From the NCBI GenBank assembly GCA_013054445.1, contig JAAMPI010000260.1, positions 1-45,359 of the forward strand: a stretch of DNA of 45,359 bases, written 5' to 3'. The DNA comes from Cudoniella acicularis. Its lineage: Eukaryota > Ascomycota > Leotiomycetes > Helotiales > Helotiaceae. Below, piece by piece: positions 34,188 to 45,039 of the stretch (its first letter is position 1; each line of letters opens with the position of its first letter). The notes under the pieces were generated by a model. It made no database searches, was not told the DNA's origin, and saw nothing but the letters and a program-made list of their open reading frames with translations. A program made the translations under genes and the position numbers.

Positions 34188-34853
34188 GGCGATGCTATCA
34201 GGGTATCTAGAGTATTTAGTAATGATCTTAATTAATCACTTAGCGTAAACTTATAGAGTTAATACCTTAATNTTNATTCATNCTATAGTATCTNATTCCT
34301 CGTCTATGCTTCCTAGTGCGCCGGCCACCTAACTTAACGCTTAGTCTTCTTACTAGCAGGAGCCTTGCCACCCCCGCTCCCTCNACTCGGAGCACGGCCA
34401 CGCTTCTTCTTTAGGGTAGGATCATCTCGCTNATCCTCCGCCAATGCCTCCGCTGCTTCGTTCTCCTTCTNCTACTAAATCTTTTTCGCCGTGGCTAGAG
34501 CAGTTCNCCGGGTTAGACGACCAGACCTATTCGGTNAAGCTGGCTANATATCGCCAGGTTGNTTTGCCTCCGCAGAATTAGATTCCTCTANACTATCATC
34601 ACTATCACCTAGTATAGCTCGAGTACGTTAAGATGCGTTCTTAGCCAGAGGGCCCTTATTCGCACGAGGCGGCATTTGAAACGCAGCTGGCTGCTTTCCC
34701 TTCTGGGATAGAGTAACATCGCTCTTATCTTTATCCTTAGAGCGGGGTGATAANATAAACCTACTCTTATCAACNAATNGTNAATCGAAATCACTAAGAT
34801 TAGGATCTATCCGGATCTCTGATTCTAAGAGTAAAATGTTAGTTAGGGTGACC

Positions 34854-34873
34854 TTACCGACTTNAGACAGTAA
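34854..34873. repeat. 20-bp palindrome, copy 5, in helicase intron 5
   Basis: TTACCGACTTNAGACAGTAA. The minus-strand intron is 34879-34825 (55 nt): donor GTAAGC runs directly into the palindrome, then a CTAAC branch-like site and acceptor CTCTTAG. The splice joins exon 5 and 6 in frame (one base carried over) into SEIRIDPNLSDFD. Confidence 0.88.
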
Positions 34874-35529
34874 GCTTACTAGTAGGTTGTCTATCCACAT
34901 CCACCTGCTTGCCNATGCCATNATAGGTCGAAGACTCCCCGCGGTTGCTCACCAAGCCTAGCTTGACGGGACTAATCGACAAAGCCTCCCGCTCTGCCTT
35001 TTNAACCTCGTGACGTGCGAAGAAATTNANCGAGCGCCACTCTTNAGGNAGTAGGCTNAATTANATGCCGAGATAAATACGCAAGAGCTTCGATNCTTNA
35101 AGCGTAACATCCTTCGCGTTATCCCTAAAAACACCTTCACCTNTAATAGCNNGGACACCCTTNACGAACACCCGGTATAAATTCATCTGGTCGTATNTAT
35201 GTCGTAGCCAGAGCACGTAAACAAACTNTNCTACGGCCTGGCCGATCCGATNAATCCGACTAATANACTNAATAAGCGTTCCGAGATTGATAGGGTATTC
35301 NAGGATAAACATCAAGTGGCAGATNAAATANAGGTTGATAGATGCCGAACCTAGCTTGGTATTAAGCAGNAGAATCTGGGAAGGGGACTTNGGGTTATTA
35401 AAGTCGGCGATCACCTTAGCTCGCTCGGTTTGATTAAGGGCGGAGGTNAGGTTNAGAGCCANAAAGCCCAGGACCCGCAAAACAGAATAGAACCACCTAG
35501 ACATCGGATAAGCATNTAGAAAGGGGCCT

Positions 35530-35584
35530 TNCTGTCTTCAGACGGGAAGAGCACGTGCGTGCCTTACGGTCTTAAGTCAGCAAG
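35530..35584. repeat. 20-bp palindrome, copies 6 and 7 (pair), in helicase intron 4
   Basis: TTNCTGTCTTCAGACGGGAA and TTACGGTCTTAAGTCAGCAA, 15 bp apart, in a 108-nt minus-strand intron (35604-35497, GTAAGA...TGTCTAG) that separates motif IV (VILVFEF) from WFYSVLRVLGF. Confidence 0.85.
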
Positions 35585-36872
35585 GGGAGGGGTCGGGTCT
35601 TACCATTAGGACATAGGAAACTCAAACACTAGAATGACTTTCTTCTTCTAGCGAAAACAGAAGTCACCGAGCATAGACAAAGCGTATCGGGCCTTAGCTG
35701 ATTTCGCCACTATATATCTCGCCAGAGCCAGGCGGTCGACCGGTACTATATACTCGGGACCGTGGCGGGTAGCAGTAAAGTAATAGCTAGCGCCGTTGTC
35801 ATTGTCGATATCCACCCAGTTGTTCCTCGCGGGTTAGGATGATGTGTTGTCGAGGCCGACGAGGTTCGCCGCCGCACGTAATGATTTAGGAATGCTGGCC
35901 TTTCGGACGGTGAGGAGGGCGAGGCGCGGATCTATCAGAGAATGTATCACGTATCGATACTTGCCAGCATCGAGGATCCCTTCCGCATCGTCACAGTTTA
36001 CGGTGCCCGACACCTCCGCCACCCGGTCCGGTTCCTCCAAATCCTCGGTGCTACTAATATGCATACTATTGAGCAAGTGGTCGACATGATCCTTAAGCAT
36101 TTATATCTTATCATCATTCGGGGCTAGTTCGACGTGATAGATAGAACAGATAGGGACATCAGCTCCTACCGTCACGTCCTCGCCCCCTGCGATTTTAATC
36201 ACGGTACCGGTACCAATACGAATCATAAATGTACGCAGAATAGGAGGGAGCATGACGTTGAGTACCCCTACGGAGAAGTGATTTCTCTATGCCGTCATTT
36301 TAAAGTTCTCGGGATCGAGCAGCCAGAGGTNGATNCCCTTNGNATAGGCCGTNTNAAAATCGGGGCAGGCCCCCTTNGATNGGGCATAGTTGACGAAACG
36401 TGATTCCCCGTCGCTCGTGCCCGCCTNTTCNANNGGAAAGCGGAAGGGGTCGAAATCCGGTTNATACGCCTCTAAAAAGCCGGGGGCCGACCGGAGGCGC
36501 NACGATTCCTNGAAGATNAGCCAGAGGTACCNACGNAGATCCTTNCTATNGTTNAGAANAGGGGTTNNAGTNAGGAAATNGATATTGAGCTTCTTNACAC
36601 GCTTNACGGCTTCGGTAATNAGGGCTCGGGGATTTCGANAGATATNGGCCTCGTCGCNAAATANACGCNAGAAGGTNTAGGTAATCATAGAGCAATACCG
36701 TCGATGTTCTTTNCTNACGAGATTNAGGCTAGTGACGGAGTCTTGATTAAAGACCCTTTTNATCGTGCNATCCTTTTNNAGAGTGCCTAACGACCTNNAN
36801 ATNAAGGTCGGATAGCCAGAGAGAATTAACGTCNTACCCGTCTATANAAGAACACATTAGCNAANGGGGAGC

Positions 36873-36892
36873 TTGCTNTCTTAAGTCGAGAA
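36873..36892. repeat. 20-bp palindrome, copy 8, in helicase intron 3
   Basis: TTGCTNTCTTAAGTCGAGAA. Intron 36898-36842 (57 nt): donor GTATGC abuts the palindrome; GCTAATG branch-like site; acceptor TATAG. It lies between the NTPEELNAF exon and the LILSGYPT exon. Confidence 0.88.
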
Positions 36893-37350
36893 GCATACCT
36901 CTNGGTCCTCCGNATCTAATTNATNTAGAAAGGCATTNAGCTCTTCCGGGGTGTTTCNAATNACGGTACCTTNACGGTNAACGGGAACAGACCGAGGGGA
37001 GCCGTACNACTNCCAAATCTTGATCGATTCCGGGAAAAACTTCTCCTGATCATCACGCNANANATTAATACTCCCCGGTNGNATNANAGCTAAGCTAGCG
37101 CGATATNTTNGTTTTNGGACATCNGGGATTTCGAGATCGGGGTTGCCCTTNAGTTNCGCTTCCCGCGCGGCTACGGCGCTCTTATATGCCTCCTCTTTTA
37201 CGTATGTCGCNGTAAGTAGGAGGCCNAGTNNANATACCGTTTTGCCCGTGCCANATTNAGCACNANAGAGTGATCNATNAATCTNATTAAGTTNATTNTC
37301 GANNATNTATTTNATNGCTAGGAAAAAAAAGNTAAGATNTNAGTANGGGC

Positions 37351-37370
37351 TTCNTGTCTTAAGTCGGCAA
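37351..37370. repeat. 20-bp palindrome, copy 9, in helicase intron 2
   Basis: TTCNTGTCTTAAGTCGGCAA. Intron 37382-37318 (65 nt): donor GTAAGT, palindrome, then a T8 tract and CCTAG acceptor, just before the Walker A exon. Confidence 0.88.
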
Positions 37371-38773
37371 GGGGCGACTTACTAGGGGGCTGATNTNCTA
37401 GATATTNNTAGCCTCTNTCTGATCCTCGNATCTNAAGTGTGTTTCNATNAATGCCNATNGCCTTNNAAGATTCCNAGTACTCGGGGAGAGGGGCGGAGTT
37501 TTNGGTNATNGTTCTTTTNATNCTNCTNACGAAGCTGATCATCTTNGTAGACATAGNAAGATCCGAGGCCGGGCCTTCTAATGCTTNAGCCTNTNCGATC
37601 TTNTNGATTTCGGCCGCGNTAACCGGNGGGCTCGACGATTCGGCTATNTNGTTNGCTTNACCCTNACGGTCTGCCTCGACGGGGCCGGGTCNAGAGGGCG
37701 TGGCCGGCGTTNAAGGTNNACCTAGNATTTCNATCTCTTCTNGGGTATCGATCTCCTCGTCAGATTNATCGCNATTAGTCGTCGCNAGCTTCCGGACGTC
37801 GTCNTTCGACAAAAATTCNATNNCGCGCNNCGTCTCCGTAATCGTCGCCACGAGGCTATCGATNTNCTNCTNCTGATCGGTATCTAACGCGGCNTCNATT
37901 CGNATCTTGTCGATATCCTCGGGCCCCNAATNGACTTTGGTNTAGGCTTTNAGGGAATCGGTGAACCGGAGGACCTCGGCCGTGCTNATCTTTTNCCGCT
38001 TAGATCGATCGATACGGGCCTCTNAAGCGTTATNCTTCCGGCCGAGAAGAATGGTTTCGGCTTCGGTCTCGAGCTNAGCCGCCTNGATGTCCTTNAAAGT
38101 CAAGCGGGCGGGTTNATNAACCGAGGGTAGATCCGNAACAAGACGGTCTAGNATCTCGTTCTNGGCGCGGAATTNCTCAATCGCGGTAGCGATGGCCTNN
38201 AGCTCGTGCTTGGTCCTCGCNAGGGGATNGTCGTCTNGTAGGGTCTTNTNATCCCTAATNATGCCTTNAAACTCGGTNACGTCGTAATAGTTAGGGATGA
38301 TCGGAGTGTTGTTTTCCTTNGTGATAGNACGGGATTTGACATTTTNATCCTTCTCNCGCCCCTTNTACGTGCCCNNAAACGCGGCTTTGATNGCGNAAAG
38401 ACCCCGATTCNAATTTTCGTNGGTGACGCCTATNTAAAGGAGGTGATCCGGGTCCTCGGGATCGGGAAAATNCTCCTCGTCCGAAACCTNAATGATCCGA
38501 TAGGCGGTAGNAATCNAATNGGNATAGACACTACGGCGATGTGCTTCTATNCCNATNACTCTNGTGCNATCGCCNGGTAAAGGGAACTGACCCGCGGNAA
38601 TTTGTTNGAAGAAGCTCTTNNGGATAGAGTCAATTTNTNCGTNGAAGNNGCCCGTAGTGATTTTCTCNTTNGCNATATCACCTTCNACGAGGGGGATAGC
38701 GTAGTTATCCTTCTTNAGCTCGTNNAGGGCCTCGAGATGCTNAGAAATTTCTNAAGTNGGTTAGTTNAGGGGC

Positions 38774-38793
38774 TTANAGTCTTAAGACAGNAA
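38774..38793. repeat. 20-bp palindrome, copy 10, in helicase intron 1
   Basis: TTANAGTCTTAAGACAGNAA. Intron 38801-38751 (51 nt): donor GTAAGG, palindrome, AACTAAC branch-like site, acceptor CTTNAG. Confidence 0.88.
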
Positions 38794-39287
38794 GGCCTTA
38801 CCTNGAGAGCTAAGCNAATCATTNATCTCCTCNACGGTTTTNAAGTTNAGNTAACCCGCGAGAAGGCGGCGGTTCTGTTTAATNCCTTAGGATCCTCGNT
38901 TTATNACGAGGTAGACGCCTNTAGGGTTGTTTTNAAAGGCAAAGGTCGTATCGTCCGCGGCGGCCGGGGGTGCTAGTACGGGGACAATAGTAACGGGAGN
39001 AGCGGGTTCTTTACTCTTTCTAGCTCGTNGTGCTTTAGTNGNAGGTANGGGTTTAGAAGATTTCGTAGTCTTNGCGGCAGGAGTAATAGCTGGCCTCGGG
39101 GCTTTTATAGCTACGGATAGCGATGACGTATTCTTTGTCTACGGTAACGACTTATCTTCCGATCCTTCTTCGTCGGAGTCTATAATACGCTCCTAGGACT
39201 TAGGGGGCTTCGGGGCGGCCGAGCTGGCTTCTCTACGGTAAGGGGTCTTTTTCGGAGCGCGCCGGGGCGCTATAGTCAGAGGGGGGC

Positions 39288-39307
39288 TTACTGTCTTAAG
39301 TTAGTAA
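39288..39307. repeat. 20-bp palindrome, copy 11, upstream of the first helicase exon
   Basis: TTACTGTCTTAAGTTAGTAA. On the minus strand an acceptor GACTATAG ends at 39270 just after it, so it probably sits in a leader or 5' coding intron. No consensus donor was found upstream (GTTCTA near 39323 is the nearest candidate). Confidence 0.75.
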
Positions 39308-40260
39308 GATTTTCTAGAACGTTAGAGCACGTGATAGTCAAATAGGGTTCTAAAGGTGAAGTAGTGATTCTAAAGGTAAAGTTATAAAGCTATTATAACA
39401 GATCGGAATTTGACGACGCCGCTATATAGAATCGCTATTTAAGATCGCTAAATCGTACGCGTGGCTCTAGAAAGAGCAAGAGAGGAGCTAGGGTAATAGG
39501 AGAGTCGATTCTCACCTTTCTAGGGGNGGGGGGCGACAGTAATTTATTCGGTAGTTCTAATATATAAGCTATAAGCGCGACGCGGCGACGAGGTTGTTAA
39601 TAGAAAGGTTAGATAGAGGATAGAGAGGGATTTATAGAGGCTTAAGACCTAGGACGCTAGCGAGGCTAAACCTATCCTAGATTAGCTTATAGCAAGCGAA
39701 TTGAGCGTATGTATAGTGAAGTGTTTAGGTGTAAGTGAATATTAATAGGTGAATAGCTTAAAATTTTAAAGTAGAGCTAAAGGGTTAAAAATTTTATTAT
39801 AGTCTTAAGATAGTAAGGTTAGGGCTAATAGTAACCTCGCTCTCTAACCTACTATTCTACTATAAGAGGGTGCTTAGAGGTATAGGTTTTAAAGTGTTGC
39901 TTATCTATAAGTTTTAATATATATCCTTAAAAACTTACCCGAATCAAGTATAGAAGATCTACCTATTTATTATAATATAGTCTAACCTTAATAAGTTCGT
40001 CTCCCTTTTAAGCGATCGAGGTAGATTAACCTCTTAAGTCTTGATTTTTTTTTTTCCTCTTTTTTACTTTCTTCTTAATAATATCCCTCGTACTATACTT
40101 ATACTATAGGCTATAATATAGTCAATAAATTCTAGTAGGCCCTTACTACCTAGATAAGTCATACGTCCGTCGTAAGGACGCTCTCTACTCTAGGATCTCG
40201 GGTAGTATAATATATCCTAGTAAGTAGAAACTTCTAAAAGAAAGAGGCCTAACACGAGTC
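39308..40260. other. spacer between helicase and gene E
   Basis: No coherent reading frame was followed. It contains palindrome copy 12 and should hold the divergent promoters of the helicase and gene E. A T10 tract at about 40045 is followed by CTC-rich sequence. Confidence 0.4.
39797..39816. repeat. 20-bp palindrome, copy 12 (degraded)
   Basis: TTATAGTCTTAAGATAGTAA, with C-to-T and G-to-A changes at the outer positions that keep the two arms partly complementary. No surrounding coding frame to test splicing. Confidence 0.65.
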
Positions 40261-40878
40261 ATGTCGAATTTCTCCCCTACGAATTCGTAGACTAATTATA
40301 AGTTAGGCGCGAGATAGACAAGTCTAAAGTAATAGGTCCTAAAATAGTTCTGTTTTAAAAGGTAGATCAAGACAATAGGTAGTGTTGTCGGTAGTATATA
40401 AGCGACTTTAAGGCAGAGCTTAGGGGAAGATTACGACGATTTAATTATATAGAGTAGTAAGTGATTAGAGTTTACCCTAAGTATTAAGGTCTTTTATAGC
40501 CATTAGCTAACCGCGTGGTCTTAGGTATATAATAGCACGTATAGCTTTTATGTTTTATAACGAGAAGAGACTCTAAACTATTGTGAAGTCTAGAAGTCCG
40601 AGGGGTATAAAGGCCGTAGGAAAACAAGTATCTAGCTTAGCGGTAGAAGAATAGGACAATATAAAATATAATATAGTAGTAGAGAGGAACTATNAGAAGT
40701 TCGCTAGTTATACCGGCCTAAAGNAGCGCTTACTAGAGACCTATATTAANGAACTTGTAGAGGCGAGCCTATTTGATAGGGTTTATAGAGANAGGAGAAT
40801 CTACTCGGAAAAGCGTTTATAGAGATTCGAGAGTAGCTNTCCGTTAAGAGAAAGNTNGATTCTAANGAGGTAGAGNAC

Positions 40879-40924
40879 TTACTNACTTAAGACGACAAGG
40901 AATATTATTGTCTTAAGTCAATAA
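40879..40924. repeat. 20-bp palindrome, copies 13 and 14 (pair), in gene E intron 2
   Basis: TTACTNACTTAAGACGACAA and TTATTGTCTTAAGTCAATAA, 6 bp apart, in a 109-nt plus-strand intron (40870-40978; GTAGAG...CTATATAG). The second copy is a perfect 20-bp palindrome. The splice carries two bases across and lands in the frame of the 21-residue repeats. Confidence 0.82.
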
Positions 40925-40999
40925 GGGTATAATTTAANCGTAAATATCTATNAACTTTTATATTCTCTACCTATATAGGTAGCCGCTTAAGAGACCGTA

Positions 41000-41215
41000 G
41001 GTTCGACAATAGAAGAATTTCGAAAACTTGGTGTTAANGATATTAAGATATNGCTTTAGGAATCACGGGTTCGATAACGAATTTCAAAACTTAGTGTTAA
41101 GGATATTAAGAGGTGGCTTTAAGGACCGCGGGTTCGATAAAGGATTTCAAAACTTAGTATAAGGGATGTTAAAAGGTGGCTTTAGGGACTACGGGTTTAA
41201 TAATAATAGAAGAAT
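41000..41215 (+). repeat. 63-bp in-frame tandem repeat
   Basis: Units 41067-41129 and 41130-41192 are each exactly 63 bp and encode GFDNEFQNLVLRILRGGFKD-R and GFDKGFQNLV-(TAA)-GMLKGGFRDY; a diverged unit precedes (ENLVL-IL) and a truncated one (GFN) follows. Part of gene E. Confidence 0.8.
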
Positions 41216-43547
41216 TTCGTATATTAACACTTCTTATTTAGAACCCCTCTACTCTTAGTTAGAGTTAAGTCACTACCTTAAGAACATACGATTATTAGAG
41301 ACTCCTTTAAGCACGACCTAGATAGGGATCTTAGTATTTATTAAGATAAGATTATAGTAAAAATCTATATAGGGAATTTATATAGGTAAGTAAAGGACTC
41401 GAAGCTGTTTCTTAAGCCTCTTCTCTATATGATTCGCGGTAGTGCCTAGAAATTAGTGCTTAAACGAATACTTAGGGACCTCGTAAGGAAAGAATGCGCT
41501 AGGAGAAGCACGCTACGTAGAGGTAACAAAGTCAAGGTTTCCGAGGGGAAATGCGTAGTGAATGATCTCCTATAAACTCAAGGGGTATTAAGGTAGGTTA
41601 CTATTATACCGAGTAAAATCGGTAGAACAGAAGGTAAAATGCCCTCGGTAGAGACCCTTAGACCGATATAGTATAAGTCGAGACGCGTCCGGTATAGGGA
41701 GGACCGGATTCGTGGCCAGAACAAACAGGTAGAAGCCCTTGACCTAACGTTATAGACTCGACCGATCGAGATACTTAGAGAGGGTGTTATATACCGCCTT
41801 AAACATAGAGCGGTATACGAGATTGTCGGCCTAGGTGCCACGGGGATAAGCTTTAGAGTTATAGTCGATAAAAGGTCGAAAGTCGAAGAAGAGCTCGAGA
41901 AGGACTAAGGGCTAGTGGTTATGGCTATATTTAAAGGTCGGCGAGAGGAGAGGGGTCCCGAGGATAAAGTGCCTCGCGATGTTATCGCGGGTAAGGGGGG
42001 GTAGTTTAATAAGGAGTTAGTTGATATCCGTGGTTAGGGCTAGTTTCTTGACCTTATATATCTGTTACTAGATAGTCCGGCGGAACTCCGTTATTAATAA
42101 TCCTTACGCAAACTCGGAGAGGAGGAGAAAGTAAGTAGGCTAGCGATAGTATTTAGGAAGTAGCGTAACTACCGTTTGGTATATCTTATATGCCTAGTAT
42201 AGATCCCGAATCACCGCCTAACGTCGACGGAACCGCTTTATAAATTTAGGGAGGTCGAGGAAATAATGATTTACCTGATCCGCGTAAATCTTTATAGTGT
42301 TATAATCGACTACTTNAGCCGGCCACTATATAAAGCCATACTGTTTCTAGGTAAACCCTATGTTAAGGCNATACCGTATGACGTAAGGATAGTGGTCATT
42401 TTCCGAGTCGGTAGTCTCTTCTTAGAGCGGTTGATCGGNAATCTAGTCGGCTCGAGGAAGCTATCGTTTCTTGAATAAGACGGGCGAATAAGATAGAGGG
42501 TATAAGAGAAGGCTGATACGCGTAGTATATAGAAAGAGTAGAGCTAAGGCGGAAAGCTGCTTAGGAACATGATTATTAACTATATTAGCGAGATTACGCT
42601 TAAATCCGAGAAGGTGACGGTTAAGATTCCCGCGAAAGAATCCGTAAAGAGTGGTTGTCCGGACGCGCTAAAGGGGAAGGTATCGTAANGGGGGCGGGGG
42701 GGGCTCGGACACCGCGACCGCGCTCGAGAGCAACTTGGTTCCGGGTGATCCGAGTTTGTTNTTAAGCATACCAGGTAAACAAAGTACTCTAGGTAAGGGC
42801 TATATTCCGGATCTNCTGTTCTATATCCGGGAACTCGCCTCCGTCGAGCGGGCTTCCGGTGACGGGATNATTNCCTTCTCCTATAACGAGTCGTCGTATA
42901 AGAGGGAGGGAGACCGAGAGAGCGAGACGGGTCTCCTTACGGGCTGGCCAGATTCCCGCCGTTTCCGTATTAGTCTAGTCCTCGATGTTACGATAGGCCC
43001 GGGCCTTGCCGTAGATCACCTTCCCTATCACTCCCGACACCTTAGTCGTCTTGCCCCCTCCGGCGAGGGCAGCGGCATCCTAGATATCCTTACTATATAC
43101 GAGGGAATCAATACTAGGGTCTTAGAGTAGCTCGATCGTACTAGTAATAAAAGATCCCTTAGTCTTCGAGTAGAATTAAATATACCACGACCCGCCCTAG
43201 TATATCGGGGAATCTTGCTTAGGGGTGATAGTAAAGGACGTAGTATTACGGAGTCCCGTAAGGTTATACTTTACTATAAGAATATAGGCGAGAGACCCGG
43301 ACATTCTAGATGCCGCCTGCCGGAAATGCTTGATATAGTAAGGCTTCTAGAGGAAGGTTTCTCGACGACGAGGGGAATACTCCCGGCCCTAGTCCTAGAA
43401 CGAGTTTTAGAGGTCGAGATAGTCCTCGTTAAAGTTAGACCCTTAGAGGTGGCGCTATTTTAAGAGGAGCGATATATAGCTCTCGTCCTACGCCTGACTT
43501 TTAAGATTCTTACCTAGGAAGAATAATCGTATGCCCTTAAAGGCAGG

Positions 43548-43567
43548 TTACTGTCTTAAGTCGGTAA
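43548..43567. repeat. 20-bp palindrome, copy 15, in gene E intron 3
   Basis: TTACTGTCTTAAGTCGGTAA, the consensus form. Plus-strand intron 43529-43597 (69 nt; GTATGC...CATATAG), which joins phase 2 to phase 2 and continues the frame into SGLEIAILKLMTIYSRA. Confidence 0.82.
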
Positions 43568-44532
43568 CGAGAGCGTTTTATACGTATTGACATATAGCGG
43601 GCTAGAAATAGCAATACTAAAGTTGATGACTATATATAGTCGGGCTATTACGATCTTCTCTAGTACTAGTAAGGGCGTTCTCTTTAGCCGCTTTAAATGT
43701 GGTAGGAAACTCGATAGATTGTCCCGAACTACTAAGGCGGGAAAGAGCGGCTAAAATGGTTTCGTAGAACATCGTATGTTATACTCGTATAAGGTTGGCC
43801 GTAGAGGTCTTCTAAGCACGTCGGATAAGATATTTAGCCGGGAGGACAGCGTAAACTTTAATGTCGGACTACTCGATAAGGTATCCTATCGCACGCTAGG
43901 GCAGATCCTTAACGGGGGCGTAGATAACCTCCCCGCTAAGGTCGTCGAGCGGGATAGGCAAAGTCATACTATATATCTTAGAGTTGATGTTCTGCGCTTT
44001 AGTAGGGAATAGGTACTATTCTATACCTATACGAATAGCCGACATATCTATATATATGCCCCTAATACTATCGAAATCAACTTGGATTCGAGGATACTAT
44101 TTACTCGCTTTATACTTATATAGGCATATATTTAGGGGTGTTTGATATATACCGGTCGTGCCCTTATAAACACGTTAAAGGTGTCTCTATAGGATACTAT
44201 CTACGCGAAGTGAGTAGTTAGGTNATGACGCTAATNACGGTTCTGACTAAGGATAGAAGACTTAGTGCCTACGGCTAACCTAACGCCTCTTAACTATATT
44301 AGGAATAATATCCCGGTTAGGCGAGTGCCCGGGGTCGATGACTTGACGGAGGAGCTCGATATTAAGANAGTCTATATGATCTTATCGGGGCTGTCGATAT
44401 TAAAGTTCCGTCTTATATTCTTCGTAATATTAGATATNACTCTCGGTAGAACAGAAAGTACTATATATAAAGTGTCGATAGAAAAAATCCTTAACGGATA
44501 TAGACGGCTCCCCTCGAGGCCGTCTAACTAGG

Positions 44533-45039
44533 GTATTCTGATAGGCCTCTTCTATAGCATCGCGCTCGGACTGCTTAGGGTCGATAGAGCTAGGTAGGTA
44601 GTAGGAATTTTCGCTCCCTACGACTGTTATAGTCTCGGGGGAGGACTCCCGGTTAGGGAGAGAGGACGCGAGACTAGGGGCGCGGCCCCTAGGAGCGCGA
44701 CCCTCGCTCTATAGCTAAACCTTTTCCGATAAAGAAGAGGTGGTAGTAGGATAGCGACGAGGGGGGTTCGAGCGGCTAGGACCCGGGGGTAAGGAGGCTC
44801 GGTATACCTGACTGTTCGAGTTATTGTCGGATAGCCCTAGTAGCCAGTCATCGTTAACTAAATGCCGAGAAGAGGGTTCTCGATCTACTATATTATTAGT
44901 ATTACTCTATAGTCTATAGGATTAAGAGGCTTACTTAATCGAAGGGCTGACTCTATGTTTTGCTAAATATAAGCCGTAGGGGTAGTTTTACGACGTTTTA
45001 ATAGGCCTTAAGAGGTAAGGCTTTGATTAGTCCTAGAGT
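44533..45039. other. unresolved, partly coding-like
   Basis: Reading in gene E's last frame continues for about 60 codons (GILIGLFYSIALGLLRVD) and then becomes stop-rich and G/C-skewed; I could not decide whether gene E continues here or a new gene begins. Confidence 0.3.

Larger units (their letters stand above)
34334..39269 (-). pseudogene. SNF2-family helicase/ATPase, RIP-damaged, six exons recognisable
   Basis: Exons 39269-38802, 38750-37383, 37317-36899, 36841-35605, 35496-34880 and 34824-34334. Motif order is right for SNF2: Walker A GTGKT (about 37237-37252), LILSGYPT, motif II DEA-(H) (36655-36644) followed by RNPRA, motif III T-TP with LLN-like context (about 36571), then motif IV VILVFEF, motif V LLNTKLGSASIN with ICHLMF, and motif VI ISRI-RIGQ (35264-35237). 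The N-terminal region is Lys/Ser/Pro-rich; the tail is acidic then basic (KKKRGRAPS, KKTKR end). Internal stops read so far are all TAA/TAG (36289, 36103, 35836, 35650 and others). Small frameshifts lie near 37050 and in an AAG repeat near 35641. The first exon and start are not resolved. Five introns, all carrying the palindrome. Confidence 0.82.
40261..44532 (+). pseudogene. gene E: long unrecognised gene with 21-residue repeats
   Basis: ATG at 40261 (MSNFSPTNS). Introns 40457-40499 (GTAAGT...TATAG, 43 nt), 40870-40978 (109 nt, palindrome pair) and 43529-43597 (69 nt, one palindrome) all keep the phase. Exon 2 encodes GLRYIIARIAFMFYNEKRL and LLETYI-ELVEASLFDRVYR; exon 3 starts with the 21-residue repeats. 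The reading then moves to another frame near 41320 (KLFLKPLLYMIRGSA, EILREGVIYRLKHRAVYEIV, GEEEKVSRLAIVFRK, YLIRVNLYSVIIDY) and shifts again at a G-run near 42690 (VLDVTIGPGLAVDHLPYHSR, RLPEMLDIVRLLEEGF, GLLDKVSYRTLGQILNGG). Internal breaks in the parts I read are TAA/TAG. Family unknown; extent after 44.5 kb uncertain. It could be two genes. Confidence 0.5.

Noticed and set aside
37439..37876. Plus-strand frames within the helicase
   Set aside because: Antisense to the Ser/Asp/Lys-rich linker of the helicase; no motif.
40026..40045. A further CTTAAG-centred palindrome copy
   Set aside because: Only the core CTTAAGTC matches; outer arms do not.
41578..41841. Minus-strand 87-codon frame
   Set aside because: Antisense to a coherent part of gene E; loss of TAR on the opposite strand makes such shadows common in RIP DNA.
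30810..43567. Reading the palindromes as TIRs or recombinase sites that delimit separate small elements
   Set aside because: No consistent sequence or length lies between successive copies, and many copies fit splice-site geometry better. Kept only as an alternative.
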